DNA of 64,000 nucleotides, taken from the NCBI GenBank assembly GCA_026129405.1, contig JAHCID010000005.1, forward strand, positions 62,001 to 126,000, read 5' to 3'. The DNA is from a bacterium (lineage in GTDB: Bacteria; Desulfobacterota; Binatia; DP-6). The notes beneath the pieces were generated by a model. That model was not told where the DNA came from, made no database searches, and worked only from the letters and a program-made list of their open reading frames with translations. The position numbers and the translations under genes are program-made. Shown here piece by piece: positions 55,086-63,760 of the stretch; position 1 is the first letter of the stretch; every line of letters starts with the position of its first letter.

Positions 55086-57596
55086 CTATCGCCTGTCGGC
55101 GGCCTTCTCCATGGCCTCCTCCAGGCGCGCCCGGTCCGCTGCTGAAAGCTGCGGCCGGTCGATCTTGACCGTCAGCGTTTCGAGCTTGGCGGTGAGCGGG
55201 AACGGCGGCTCGTAGTCGGCGTCGTTCACGCCGGTCAGCAAGTCGGAGCCGATGTCGAAGCTCTCGTCCCACTGCAGGGTCGTTGGCAGCGTGCTCGTCA
55301 TGGGCTTCGTGTCGACCACCTTGCCGTTCACCTTGAGGGTCCCGGTGCCGGGGCGACCGACGCCGCTGAAGTCGTTGAAGGCAAGGGTGCCGACGCCGAG
55401 CCCGTCGTACTCGAAGTCGAACTCGACGGTGTGGCGCCCGGGAGGCAGGGCGTCGGGAGCTTGCCACTTGATCCGCGCGAGACCGGCGAGATTCCACAGG
55501 AACACCGGCGTGCCCCGCAGCAGATAGAAGCCGTAGCCGGCGAAGCGCCCGCCGGAGGTGAGAATCATGCCCTCGGCGCCGCCCTCCGGCACTTCGATCT
55601 CGGCCGTGATCGTGTAGGAGGTGTTGAGCAGCAGGGGCGAGTCGCCTTGCGGCAGACCGACCATCGGACGGGTGTAGACGAACTCCGTGCGTCCGGCCGT
55701 GATGTTCGGGCGCGGCGCGACGATACGGGACGCCACCGAAGCATCCATCGGAAACACCTGGTACTTGTTCGCCTCGGCGACGAACATCCTCTCGAGCTCC
55801 CTGACCTTCTCCGGATGCGTCGCTGCGACGTTCTCGCTCTGGCTGAAGTCCCGGCTCAGATCGAAGAGCTCGAGCACCTGGTTGTTCAGGGGATCGGGGT
55901 TGGCCGGTCCGAAGGCTTCCCACGGCGCGCGGTTCACCTTCGTGCTGAGAAACCAGCCGTCGTGGTAGAGCGCCCACTGGCCCATCATCTCGAAGTATTG
56001 CGTCCGGTGCCGCGACGGCGCCGCGGCGTTCGCCGCATCGAAGGTGTAGGCGAAGCTCGTGCCCTCGATCGGCTTCTGCGCGATGCCGTCGACCGTGTCG
56101 GGCGCGCTGATGCCGGTGGCCTCGAGGATCGTCGGTAGCACGTCGATCACGTGCACGAACTGCTCGCGCAGGCCGCCCTTGTCCTTGATGCGTGCCGGCC
56201 ACGCCACGACCATGTTCTGGTTGACGCCGCCGAGCTGAGACGCGTTCTGCTTGAACCAGGAGAACGGCGTGTCGAAGGCCCAGGCCCAGCCGGCCGACAT
56301 GTGGGGGTAGGTCTGATCGGTGCCCCACACGTCGTAGAACTCGAGTTGCTCTTCCGCGGGCACCATGTTGATGCCGTTGAAGAACGCGACCTCGTTCGAC
56401 GTGCCGAGCGGCCCGCCTTCGGCGCTCGTCCCGTTGTCGCCGTTGATGTAGATGACGAGCGTGTCGTCGAGCCGGCCGATGTCCTCGAACGCCGCGATCA
56501 CACGGCCGATCTCATAGTCGTTGTAGGCGGCGAAGGCGGCGAACACCTCGACCTGTCGGATGAAGAGCTTCTTTTCGTCTGCGCTGAGCTGGTCCCAGGG
56601 CTTCAGCACGTCCTTGGGCCAGGGTGCCAGCTTGGTGTCCCTCGGGATGACGCCGAGCCGCTTCTGGTTCTCGAAGATGCGCTCCCGCACCTTCTCGTAG
56701 CCCTCGTCGAACAGCTTCATCGCGCTGATCTTGTCCACCCACTCCCGGGTCGGGTGGTGGGGCGCGTGCGTCGCGCCGGGAGCGTACTTGATGAAGATCG
56801 GCTTGCCCGGCTGGATCTGGTGCATGCGATCGACGTAGTCGATGGCGTCGTCGGCCATCGCGGTCACGAGGTTCCACGTGCCAGGCGGCTGGCCCTCGAA
56901 CGGGAAGATCTGCGTCGTGTTGCGGTACAGGTTCGGCTGCCATTGGTTCGAGTCGCCGCCGATGAAGCCGTAGAAGTATTCGAAGCCCATGCCGTTCGGC
57001 CACTTGTCGAACGGACCCGCCTGGCTCGCCTGGAAGGCCGGAACATTGTGATCCTTGCCGAACCAGGCGGTGCTGTAGCCGTTGTCCCTCAGGATGCGTC
57101 CGATCGTGGCCTTGTCGCGTTCGATGACGCTGTTGTAGCCGGGGAAGCCCGTGGACTGTTCGGAGATGACGCCGAAGCCGGCCGAGTGGTGGTTGCGGCC
57201 GGTGAGCAGGGCAGCCCGCGTCGGCGAGCACAGCGCGGTCGAGAACGTCCGGTTGTAGCGCAGTCCTTCCTGGGCGAGGCGGTCCATCGTCGGCGTGGGG
57301 ATCACGCCGCCGAAGGTGCTCGGCACGCCGAAGCCGGCGTCGTCGGTGATGATCAGGAGGATGTTGGGCGCGCCCTTGGGCGGCACGACACGCGGCGCCC
57401 ACCATGGCGTCGACTCGAGAGCGTCGTCCTCGATCACGCCGCCGAACCTCGGGTCGGGCGGCGGAAGCTGTTTGCCCGTTATGGTGGTCGTGGCGCCGGG
57501 CGAGCCCGGCGTGCCCGTGATCTGCTGGGCATGCGCTTGAACCAGGGTCAGCGCGCCCGCCACCGCTCCGAGCATCGCGAGCAGTGTCCGCTTCAT
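55086..57596 (-). CDS. Periplasmic arylsulfatase
   Basis: An 836-residue type I sulfatase. Signal peptide to about residue 24 (TLVQAHAQQ). Catalytic Cys123 in ALCSPTRAALLTGR is the C-X-P-X-R site converted to formylglycine; no sulfatase-modifying enzyme is nearby. Calcium-binding Asp residues are in ITDDAGFG and the later NGDNGTSAEGG. Beyond about residue 560 a beta-rich C-terminal region (FEYDGLGVGTLAFNDFSG) looks like a lectin-type domain. The ATG overlaps the stop of the upstream beta-propeller gene (ATGA), so both are one operon. Confidence 0.93.
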   Translation of the reverse strand: MKRTLLAMLGAVAGALTLVQAHAQQITGTPGSPGATTTITGKQLPPPDPRFGGVIEDDALESTPWWAPRVVPPKGAPNILLIITDDAGFGVPSTFGGVIPTPTMDRLAQEGLRYNRTFSTALCSPTRAALLTGRNHHSAGFGVISEQSTGFPGYNSVIERDKATIGRILRDNGYSTAWFGKDHNVPAFQASQAGPFDKWPNGMGFEYFYGFIGGDSNQWQPNLYRNTTQIFPFEGQPPGTWNLVTAMADDAIDYVDRMHQIQPGKPIFIKYAPGATHAPHHPTREWVDKISAMKLFDEGYEKVRERIFENQKRLGVIPRDTKLAPWPKDVLKPWDQLSADEKKLFIRQVEVFAAFAAYNDYEIGRVIAAFEDIGRLDDTLVIYINGDNGTSAEGGPLGTSNEVAFFNGINMVPAEEQLEFYDVWGTDQTYPHMSAGWAWAFDTPFSWFKQNASQLGGVNQNMVVAWPARIKDKGGLREQFVHVIDVLPTILEATGISAPDTVDGIAQKPIEGTSFAYTFDAANAAAPSRHRTQYFEMMGQWALYHDGWFLSTKVNRAPWEAFGPANPDPLNNQVLELFDLSRDFSQSENVAATHPEKVRELERMFVAEANKYQVFPMDASVASRIVAPRPNITAGRTEFVYTRPMVGLPQGDSPLLLNTSYTITAEIEVPEGGAEGMILTSGGRFAGYGFYLLRGTPVFLWNLAGLARIKWQAPDALPPGRHTVEFDFEYDGLGVGTLAFNDFSGVGRPGTGTLKVNGKVVDTKPMTSTLPTTLQWDESFDIGSDLLTGVNDADYEPPFPLTAKLETLTVKIDRPQLSAADRARLEEAMEKAADRR

Positions 57597-59680
57597 GACC
57601 AGCCTCGGACCTGGCTGCCGACCACCGGCGTCCTCACGGGCTTCGCCAGCCCGAAGAAGACCACGAAGCCGTTGCCGCCACAGCGCGTCGACAGCGTTTC
57701 GTCGGGAACCTTCGTCAGACAGACCTCGTCCATGAGATCGATGTTGTTGGCGGCCCATACGTTGCCGGCCGGGTCGACGACGACACCGGTCAGGAATTGC
57801 ATGCCCTTGCCGGCGTAGCCGGTCCTGGGAGGAGAGATCGGGTCGCCGGTCTCGAAGCCGGGCGGGCATGTCTCGGTCCTCACGCCGCAAAGCTGCGTCA
57901 GTGTTTTGCCGAAACCGTTCGCGACCCACACGTGGTCGTTGCCGTCGATGGTGATGCCCCAAGGTCCGCTGATGCTTCCTCCACCGTCGAACGACGGAGC
58001 CGGTCCTTGGATGCCGTCCGGGCGGATCATGCTGACGCTGCCGCCCGGGAACTCCTCGATGATGCGGACCAGGGCGATGAACTTCTCGACGGTCTGGTCG
58101 CCGCCGCCGGCCGGCGCCAGTCTGCTTTCCAATTCGCTCCGAAGCTTGGTCTGGAGCAGATCGAGCTTCTCCTTGACGCTCGGCTCGCCGAGCGTATTGG
58201 CGACCCAGGCGTTGCCCCGGCTGTCGATGGCGATGGCATGGGGACTGTAGCCGACCGTCAATTGCTCGGCGTTGCCGGGATCGTTCGCCGGGAAGCGTGT
58301 GACGGTGTTGGAGTTGGCGTTGGAGACCAGGATCCGGCCTTGCAGGTCGACCGCGACGTGGAACGGTCCTTTCACCTGACAGGTGCCGTCGACAGGCTCG
58401 TCGTCGACGGTGCGGCAGAGGATGCGCGCCTGAGCCGGGTCGCCCTTCGGCAGGTGGACGATCTGGCTCTTGCTCGAGTCCAGCGCCCAGACGTCTCCGT
58501 CAGGGGTCGTGTTGATCCCCTGCATTCCGCCGAGCTGCCCGTTCAAGTCGTAGCCGGTCGGCGGCGACAGCGGCTTGCCCGTCGCATCGAAGACCGAAAT
58601 CGTCTTCCCGGCGATGCTGGTCACCCAAACCTTGCCGTCGCCTGCGATGGTGAGGCCCCAGCCGGGGAAGTCGACGCCCCCTCCGGTGTAGCCGATCGTC
58701 ATCGGCGAGATGGGCCGGCCGTTCGGTGCCAGCTCGGAGAGCGTGCCGCCGATCCCGCCGTACATGGTCGATTGCGAGCCGGCCATCTGGTTGTTGGCCG
58801 CCCAGGCGTTGCCCTCGCCGTCGATCCCGATGCCGCCCAGGCCGGCGAGACCGCCGCCGGCGTAGCGCAGCGCGATGGTCCAGGCGCCGGGAGCGAACAG
58901 GAGGTAGGGCCGGAACGGGACGGCGCTGGAGCCCGGTCCCTGCCGGGCCGGATAGACATGGTCCAACACCGCGAACAGCGTCGCGGGCGCATTCCACGGA
59001 TGGCGCGCGATCGCTTCGGCCGCGGTCAGGGTGTCCGTCGGAGCGGGCGCTCCCGGCGGCGTCGATGCCTCGAACAACCTTTCGCACGCATCCGGTCGAG
59101 CCCGCGTGACACAGCCTGCCAGCAAGCCAGCCAGCGTGTTCATCGTCGCCAGCGAGGTGGTCTGCGTGCTGTTCAGAGCATCCTGGATCACGGGCCCCAA
59201 TCCGCCGGTGGTGACGTCCACGAGGTTCGGCACGTTGCCTGCGGCGATCTTCAAGCCGAGCGCATGGCCGCGGAGTGCTCCACCGTTCAGAAATTGCGCG
59301 CCCGTCCACACCGAGGCCACGGTCGTGAGCTCGTTGATGGTCACCGTCTTCGGGGCGGTGGCGCCCAACGTTGCCATCAGCGCGATGGCCGGGTTCGCTC
59401 CCACGGAGCCGCCGATCTTGGGCTCTCCCCCCCTGACGGTCAGGTAGAGCACGCCGCCACCGGCCTCGTGGGCGTCGAAATCGAGGCGAAAGGCGCCGTC
59501 GTCACCGGAGCGTGTCTCCGACAGCTTGGTGGGATCGGCCTCACCCGCAGCCCACAACGTCACCGTCGACTCTGCGATGGGGCCCCCGCCGCCGGTGACG
59601 TTGCCGGTAAGCTGCTCTGCTGAGGCGATCTGCCCGAAGGCGCCGGCGGCGAGTGCAACGGCGAGCAATGGCAGGCGCAT
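57593..59680 (-). CDS. Secreted NHL/Vgb-type beta-propeller protein
   Basis: A 695-residue exported protein. Signal peptide MRLPLLAVALAAGAFGQIASA. Residues 22-120 resemble a carboxypeptidase regulatory-like fold (GNVTGGGGPIAESTVTLW). Residues 250-690 are a propeller of NHL/virginiamycin-B-lyase-type repeats (GIGIDGEGNAWAANNQM, PHAIAIDSRGNAWVANTLG, GITIDGNDHVWVANGFGKT). The catalytic His pair of true Vgb lyases is not evident, so binding is more likely than catalysis. It has a good ribosome site GAGGTGA upstream. Coupled to the sulfatase gene, so it may bind the same sulfated substrate. Confidence 0.8.
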   Translation of the reverse strand: MRLPLLAVALAAGAFGQIASAEQLTGNVTGGGGPIAESTVTLWAAGEADPTKLSETRSGDDGAFRLDFDAHEAGGGVLYLTVRGGEPKIGGSVGANPAIALMATLGATAPKTVTINELTTVASVWTGAQFLNGGALRGHALGLKIAAGNVPNLVDVTTGGLGPVIQDALNSTQTTSLATMNTLAGLLAGCVTRARPDACERLFEASTPPGAPAPTDTLTAAEAIARHPWNAPATLFAVLDHVYPARQGPGSSAVPFRPYLLFAPGAWTIALRYAGGGLAGLGGIGIDGEGNAWAANNQMAGSQSTMYGGIGGTLSELAPNGRPISPMTIGYTGGGVDFPGWGLTIAGDGKVWVTSIAGKTISVFDATGKPLSPPTGYDLNGQLGGMQGINTTPDGDVWALDSSKSQIVHLPKGDPAQARILCRTVDDEPVDGTCQVKGPFHVAVDLQGRILVSNANSNTVTRFPANDPGNAEQLTVGYSPHAIAIDSRGNAWVANTLGEPSVKEKLDLLQTKLRSELESRLAPAGGGDQTVEKFIALVRIIEEFPGGSVSMIRPDGIQGPAPSFDGGGSISGPWGITIDGNDHVWVANGFGKTLTQLCGVRTETCPPGFETGDPISPPRTGYAGKGMQFLTGVVVDPAGNVWAANNIDLMDEVCLTKVPDETLSTRCGGNGFVVFFGLAKPVRTPVVGSQVRGWS

Positions 59681-59789
59681 GGTCGTGTCACCTCGTAGTG
59701 TCGCGCTGGGTGGGCCGTATGCGGCGGAGCCGAGGGACGGGCGAGCCGGATGCTTTCCCTCCACGGCCCTTTGGCGGCACAAGGGATCC

Positions 59790-60389
59790 ATGGCGGAGAC
59801 CACGGATCGGCCCCCCGAGGCGCGCATGGACGCTCCACGCATGCGGCGCTCCCCGCGACGCCGCGTGCTGCTCACCGCGCTCGCGCTCGTCTGCGCTGCG
59901 CCGCTCGCCCGCGCGGAGCCCGCCTGCGACGACAGCAGCGCCGCCTTCGACCGCCTTCTCGCACGCAAGTCGCACGATCATCCCACGCCCCAAGGCCGCG
60001 GCGCCGTCCATTGGTCGAAGATCAAGTGGACCGGGAAGCAGTGGGCGCTCGCCGAGGTCGCCGTGCCGACCGGTGGGCGGCACCTGTGCATCCACGCCGG
60101 CAACGCCGACGTGGCGGATACGCTGTCGGGGCTCGATCGCGCCCTCCCGGATGCGGGCATGACCCGCGACGACTTCCAGGGCAACGTCGCGTTCGTGTGC
60201 CATGTGGAGGTGGCGGGACTGCGCGAGTCGAAGCACGAGGGATGCGCGCGCGACGTTCTCGTCGAGGTCATGGACGCGTGCGAGGTGTCGGCGCGGGCCG
60301 AGCCGTGCCCGCGCCTCGAGGATTATGACGACCTCAGCGCCGAGCAGACCGCGCGCTACAAGACGCTCAGCGCGCCGTCTGCCCGATGA
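59790..60389 (+). CDS. Exported protein of unknown function
   Basis: A 199-residue protein with a delayed signal sequence (RRSPRRRVLLTALALVCAAPLARA, residues 15-38), so the ATG at 59826 is an alternative start. The mature part has Cys residues suited to two disulfides (ACDD, HLCIHAG, VCHVE, GCARD, CEV, CPRL). KIKWTGKQWALAEVAVPTGGRHLC suggests a compact beta domain. No family recognised. The convergent neighbour is a DUF1254 gene. Confidence 0.6.
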   Translation: MAETTDRPPEARMDAPRMRRSPRRRVLLTALALVCAAPLARAEPACDDSSAAFDRLLARKSHDHPTPQGRGAVHWSKIKWTGKQWALAEVAVPTGGRHLCIHAGNADVADTLSGLDRALPDAGMTRDDFQGNVAFVCHVEVAGLRESKHEGCARDVLVEVMDACEVSARAEPCPRLEDYDDLSAEQTARYKTLSAPSAR

Positions 60390-60416
60390 TGCGTTCGACA
60401 CCCGCCGGCCGCCCGC

Positions 60417-61865
60417 TCAGCGTGCCTCGTGGACGCGCGGGATGCGCCACGAGCCGTCGAGGATCGACGGCTTCTTCTCCTGCGGCCAGTACATGCGCAG
60501 CATCAGCACGAACTCGCCCGCCGGCGCGGGCAGCCAGTTGCTCTCCTTGTCGGCGCCCGGCGACTCGTGCTGGATGTACAGGTCGACCGAGCCGTCGGGG
60601 TTCGTCTTCAGCGCGTCGCGCTGGCTCAGGGTGTAGCGGTTCAGCGGGTTGGCGACGAAGAAGTAGGCGGCGTCGTACATCGTCAGCGACCAGAAGCCTT
60701 CGACGGGGGGCAGCTTTCCCTTCTCGAAGTGCATGACGTACTTCTTCTTGCCGTCGTAGGTCTGGAGGATGTCCGGGCCCTGCGACATCGGGTAGACCGC
60801 GTCCTGCGGGCGGTTGGCGCCGAGGCCGATGGCGGTGACGAGCGCACGCTGGCGGTAGGCGGTGCCGTAGATCCCGGTCTTGGTGGTGAAGAGCCAGCCG
60901 TCCTGCATCGTCATGTCGCCGGTGAGGAGGCCTTCCTTCAACCAGCGCATGATCGCGTCCTGCGCGGGCTTGGGGGCGGCGTCGATGCCCTTCACGACCT
61001 CGGGGTCGAGCTTCGAGGCGTCGAAGTCCTGGCCCGGCACGAGGCCGATCGCCGCCAACTTCACGACCATCGGCGCGTCGGCGTCGGCCGGCGGGTTCGT
61101 CTTCAGGAGCTGCGCGAGGAGCGTGAAGTAGGCGACGCCGCCGAGCGCGTTCACCTGGTCGCGCACCGCCGTCTTCATGTCGATCGCCGGATCCACGGTG
61201 CCCGCGGGCGGCGTGTAGGGCTTGCCCCATGCGCTGAGCGGCACGAGCGTCACCGCGTCCTGGATGGCGTGGACCGCGGCATAGTCCTCCTGTGTGCCGG
61301 TGCAGTAGATGCGGCCGAGGAGCCAGACGAGGCCGGTCGGCGATGCGTACTGCTTCACGCCCGCGGGCAGCGTGCCCGTCCACCCCGGACCCGTGATCGC
61401 GTAGGTCTGCGCGCCCGTTCCGGTCGTGCGCTTGCCGGGGACCTGAAAGATGTCGGTCCAGCCGTCGAGCATGGGGAAGAGATAGTAGCGTCCCGCCATG
61501 TCCGGAATGCTGAGGATCCACGGCTCCTTCGAGACGTCGATCCAGCTCGTGGTGTAGAGCGTGTCGGCGTTCGGCGCGGTGACGTCGCGAAACTCGGCGT
61601 TCGGGTACGAGCGCATGCGCAACAGCTGGCCCATCGGCGCGCGCGAGCCCTCGGGGGCGGCGACGTTCGTCATCACCCGCCGCGTCATCTCCATGGTGAC
61701 GAGCGGGTAGCCGTAGACGTAGGCGTCGATCGCCGTCTCGCGGGCCTCGAGCTCGCGGGCGAGCCCGCGCAGCCCGTCGAACTGGGCCTCGGCGGAGCGC
61801 GGCGCGACGAGCACCGAGAGGAGGAGGGCGGCGAGCGCCGCCGTTCTTCGCAGGTAGGGAGTCAT
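60417..61865 (-). CDS. DUF1254/DUF1214 domain exported protein
   Basis: A 482-residue protein. Signal peptide LLLSVLVAPRSAEAQ to about residue 27. N-terminal DUF1254 (AIDAYVYGYPLVTMEMTRRVM, TAPNADTLYTTSWIDVS, GRYYLFPMLDGWTDIF) followed by C-terminal DUF1214 (FWSLTMYDAAYFFVANPLNRYTLS, DLYIQHESPG, NWLPAPAGEFVLMLRMYWP). These paired domains are common in environmental bacteria; the activity is unknown. No clear promoter with a TTG box was found upstream, only TAGAGG 9 bases before the ATG. Confidence 0.9.
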   Translation of the reverse strand: MTPYLRRTAALAALLLSVLVAPRSAEAQFDGLRGLARELEARETAIDAYVYGYPLVTMEMTRRVMTNVAAPEGSRAPMGQLLRMRSYPNAEFRDVTAPNADTLYTTSWIDVSKEPWILSIPDMAGRYYLFPMLDGWTDIFQVPGKRTTGTGAQTYAITGPGWTGTLPAGVKQYASPTGLVWLLGRIYCTGTQEDYAAVHAIQDAVTLVPLSAWGKPYTPPAGTVDPAIDMKTAVRDQVNALGGVAYFTLLAQLLKTNPPADADAPMVVKLAAIGLVPGQDFDASKLDPEVVKGIDAAPKPAQDAIMRWLKEGLLTGDMTMQDGWLFTTKTGIYGTAYRQRALVTAIGLGANRPQDAVYPMSQGPDILQTYDGKKKYVMHFEKGKLPPVEGFWSLTMYDAAYFFVANPLNRYTLSQRDALKTNPDGSVDLYIQHESPGADKESNWLPAPAGEFVLMLRMYWPQEKKPSILDGSWRIPRVHEAR

Positions 61866-61942
61866 ACCCCGCAGCCTCTAGCCGGTGGGAATCGGCGCGG
61901 CTTGCCCGCCGACGCCACAAAACGCGCCCCTCGCATCGGGGC

Positions 61943-61971
61943 TGGCTGCCGTCCTCCGTTGGGCCTACACG
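61943..61971 (+). promoter_or_regulatory. Possible promoter of the small basic protein gene
   Basis: TGGCTG and TACACG are separated by 17 bases and the ATG at 61978 follows 6 bases later. Confidence 0.35.
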
Positions 61972-61977
61972 TCGGGC

Positions 61978-62238
61978 ATGGCACGCTACGGCAAGAAGGC
62001 CCAGGCGAAGGTCCGCAAGGCGATGCGGGAGCGCAAGGCCGGCACGCTGAAGAGCGGGCGCAGCGGCAAGCAGGTCACGAGTCGCAAGCAGGCGATCGCG
62101 ATCGGCCTTGCCGAGGCGCGGCGCGAGGGCGGCAAGGTCCCCAAGAAGCGGGCGTCACGCCGCTCGGCGGCGAAGAAGAAGGGCGTCGGCCGCACGGGCA
62201 CGAAGCGCCGCACGACACGGGCGCGCAAGAAGAAGTAG
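61978..62238 (+). CDS. Small Lys/Arg-rich protein, DUF6496-like with histone-like tail
   Basis: An 86-residue very basic protein. The N-terminal half (MARYGKKAQAKVRKAMRERK, then GTLKSGRSGKQVTSRKQAIAIGLAEAR) fits DUF6496, a family of small proteins with a helix that resembles plasmid-stabilisation or chromatin-type factors. The C-terminal half is almost only Lys, Arg, Ala, Thr and Gly, like bacterial histone H1 tails. It may bind DNA or RNA. An earlier in-frame start at 61885 would add 31 residues without basic character, so 61978 is favoured. Confidence 0.78.
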   Translation: MARYGKKAQAKVRKAMRERKAGTLKSGRSGKQVTSRKQAIAIGLAEARREGGKVPKKRASRRSAAKKKGVGRTGTKRRTTRARKKK

Positions 62239-62274
62239 CGACTGCGCGACGCCGCGCCGACCCCACGGCGCGCC

Positions 62275-62303
62275 TTGCCCTCCAGAGCCGATCGGCATAC
62301 GCC
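62275..62303 (+). promoter_or_regulatory. Promoter of the WS/DGAT gene
   Basis: TTGCCC and TACGCC are separated by 17 bases, with the GTG at 62311 7 bases later. The TTG of this box is the first in-frame start-like codon of the reading frame but is more likely the -35 box. Confidence 0.6.
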
Positions 62304-62310
62304 AACGTTC

Positions 62311-63750
62311 GTGGTCGCCTTCCATGAGCGCCTGTCCGCGCAGGACCGCGTGTTCCTGCACTTCGAGGAGGGGCCGGCGCACATGCACCTCGGCGGGCTG
62401 ACCCTCTTCGAGCCCGGCACGTTGGCCACACCCGACGGCGGCATCGACGTCGGCCGCATCCGCGCCCATATCGCGTCCCGCCTCCACCTCGTGCCGCGCT
62501 ACCGGCAGCGGCTCTCGTGGATCCCCGTCGTGGGGCGTCCGGTGTGGGTCGACGACGAGCACTTCGACCTGAGCTACCACGTGCGTCATACCGCCGTGCC
62601 GCGTCCGGGCGACGATGCCCAGCTGAAGCTGCTCGCCGGCCGCATCTTCTCGCAGCAGCTCGACCGCGGAAAGCCGCTCTGGGAGATCTGGGTCATCGAG
62701 GGGCTTGCCGACGGTCGCTTCGCGCTCCTCGTGAAGACGCACCACGCGCTCGCCGACGGCATCTCGGCCTTCGATCTCTTCGCCGCCCTGCTGACGCCCG
62801 AGCCGCAGGAGCACGTCGATTCGCCGCAGCCGTGGCGTGCGCGCCCGGCGCCCTCGGGGCTCGTCCTGCTGCGCGACGAGCTGCGTGAGACCGCCCGCTC
62901 CCCCATCACCCTCGCGGCGACGCTCCTGCGCAGCCTGCGCGACCCGGCCGCGCTGCGCGACGAGCTGATGGCGCCGCTACGCGCGCTGTGGGCGCTCGTC
63001 GAGACCACCGCGCGCCCGCTCGGGGCGAATCCGCTCAACCGGCCGATCGGGCCGCACCGCCGCTTCGACTGGCACGTGCAGGATCTCGAAACGGTACGCG
63101 CCATCCGCTCGGCGCTGGGTGGAACGGTGAACGACGTCGCGCTGACGGTCGTCGCCGGCGCGATGCGCCGCCTGCTGGCGGCGCGGGGGGCGGCGCCGGA
63201 TCGCATCGATTTCCGCGTCGTGGTGCCGGTCAGCGTGCGGGCCGAGGACGAGCAGGGCGTCATCAACAACCGCGTCTCGGGGTGGATGGTGCCGTTGCCG
63301 GTCGGCGAGCCGGACGCGCGCCGGCGGCACGCGGCGGTGCGCGAGACCACGGCGCGGCTGAAGGCCGTGCGCATGGAGCTCGGTGCCGAGCTCCTCGGGC
63401 GCGCGGCGGAGCACGCCGTGCCCGGCGTCCTCGGCCTCGGTGTGCGGCTGACGGCGCGCCTCAGCCCCTACAATCTCATCGTCACCAACGTCCCCGGCCC
63501 GCCCATTCCGCTCTGGCTGCTCGGGGCGCGTCTGTGCGCCGGCTTCCCGCAGGTGCCGCTCTTCGAGCACCAGGCCCTCGGCATCGCGCTCTTCAGCTAC
63601 GACGGCCAGCTCTGCTGGGGCATCAACACCGACTGGGACGGCGTATCGGACCCGGGCGAGGTGGTCGAAGCGCTGCGCCGCGCGTCGGCGGAGCTGTGCG
63701 GGGCGGCGGGCGTGCGCGAGGCGGACGCCGCCGCGAGCGCGGTCGGCTAG
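62311..63750 (+). CDS. Wax ester synthase/diacylglycerol acyltransferase (WS/DGAT)
   Basis: A 479-residue acyltransferase that makes wax esters or triacylglycerol from acyl-CoA. The catalytic HHXXXDG motif is at residues 144-150 (THHALADGIS). Other family blocks are RLSAQDRVFLHFE at the N-terminus, PLWEIWVIEGL, GGTVNDVALTVVAGAMRRLL and a late LIVTNVPGPPIPLW. GTG at 62311 gives a normal N-terminus (a few residues before LSAQD). It indicates storage-lipid synthesis. The neighbouring LplA-type gene starts 10 bases downstream on the same strand. Confidence 0.92.
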   Translation: MVAFHERLSAQDRVFLHFEEGPAHMHLGGLTLFEPGTLATPDGGIDVGRIRAHIASRLHLVPRYRQRLSWIPVVGRPVWVDDEHFDLSYHVRHTAVPRPGDDAQLKLLAGRIFSQQLDRGKPLWEIWVIEGLADGRFALLVKTHHALADGISAFDLFAALLTPEPQEHVDSPQPWRARPAPSGLVLLRDELRETARSPITLAATLLRSLRDPAALRDELMAPLRALWALVETTARPLGANPLNRPIGPHRRFDWHVQDLETVRAIRSALGGTVNDVALTVVAGAMRRLLAARGAAPDRIDFRVVVPVSVRAEDEQGVINNRVSGWMVPLPVGEPDARRRHAAVRETTARLKAVRMELGAELLGRAAEHAVPGVLGLGVRLTARLSPYNLIVTNVPGPPIPLWLLGARLCAGFPQVPLFEHQALGIALFSYDGQLCWGINTDWDGVSDPGEVVEALRRASAELCGAAGVREADAAASAVG

Positions 63751-63760
63751 GCGCCGCGCG

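Noticed and set aside
62275-62310. TTG at 62275 as the WS/DGAT start
   Set aside because: The TTG is part of a TTGCCC-N17-TACGCC promoter whose spacing to GTG 62311 matches other genes here, and WS/DGAT proteins normally have only a few residues before the conserved LSAQD region.
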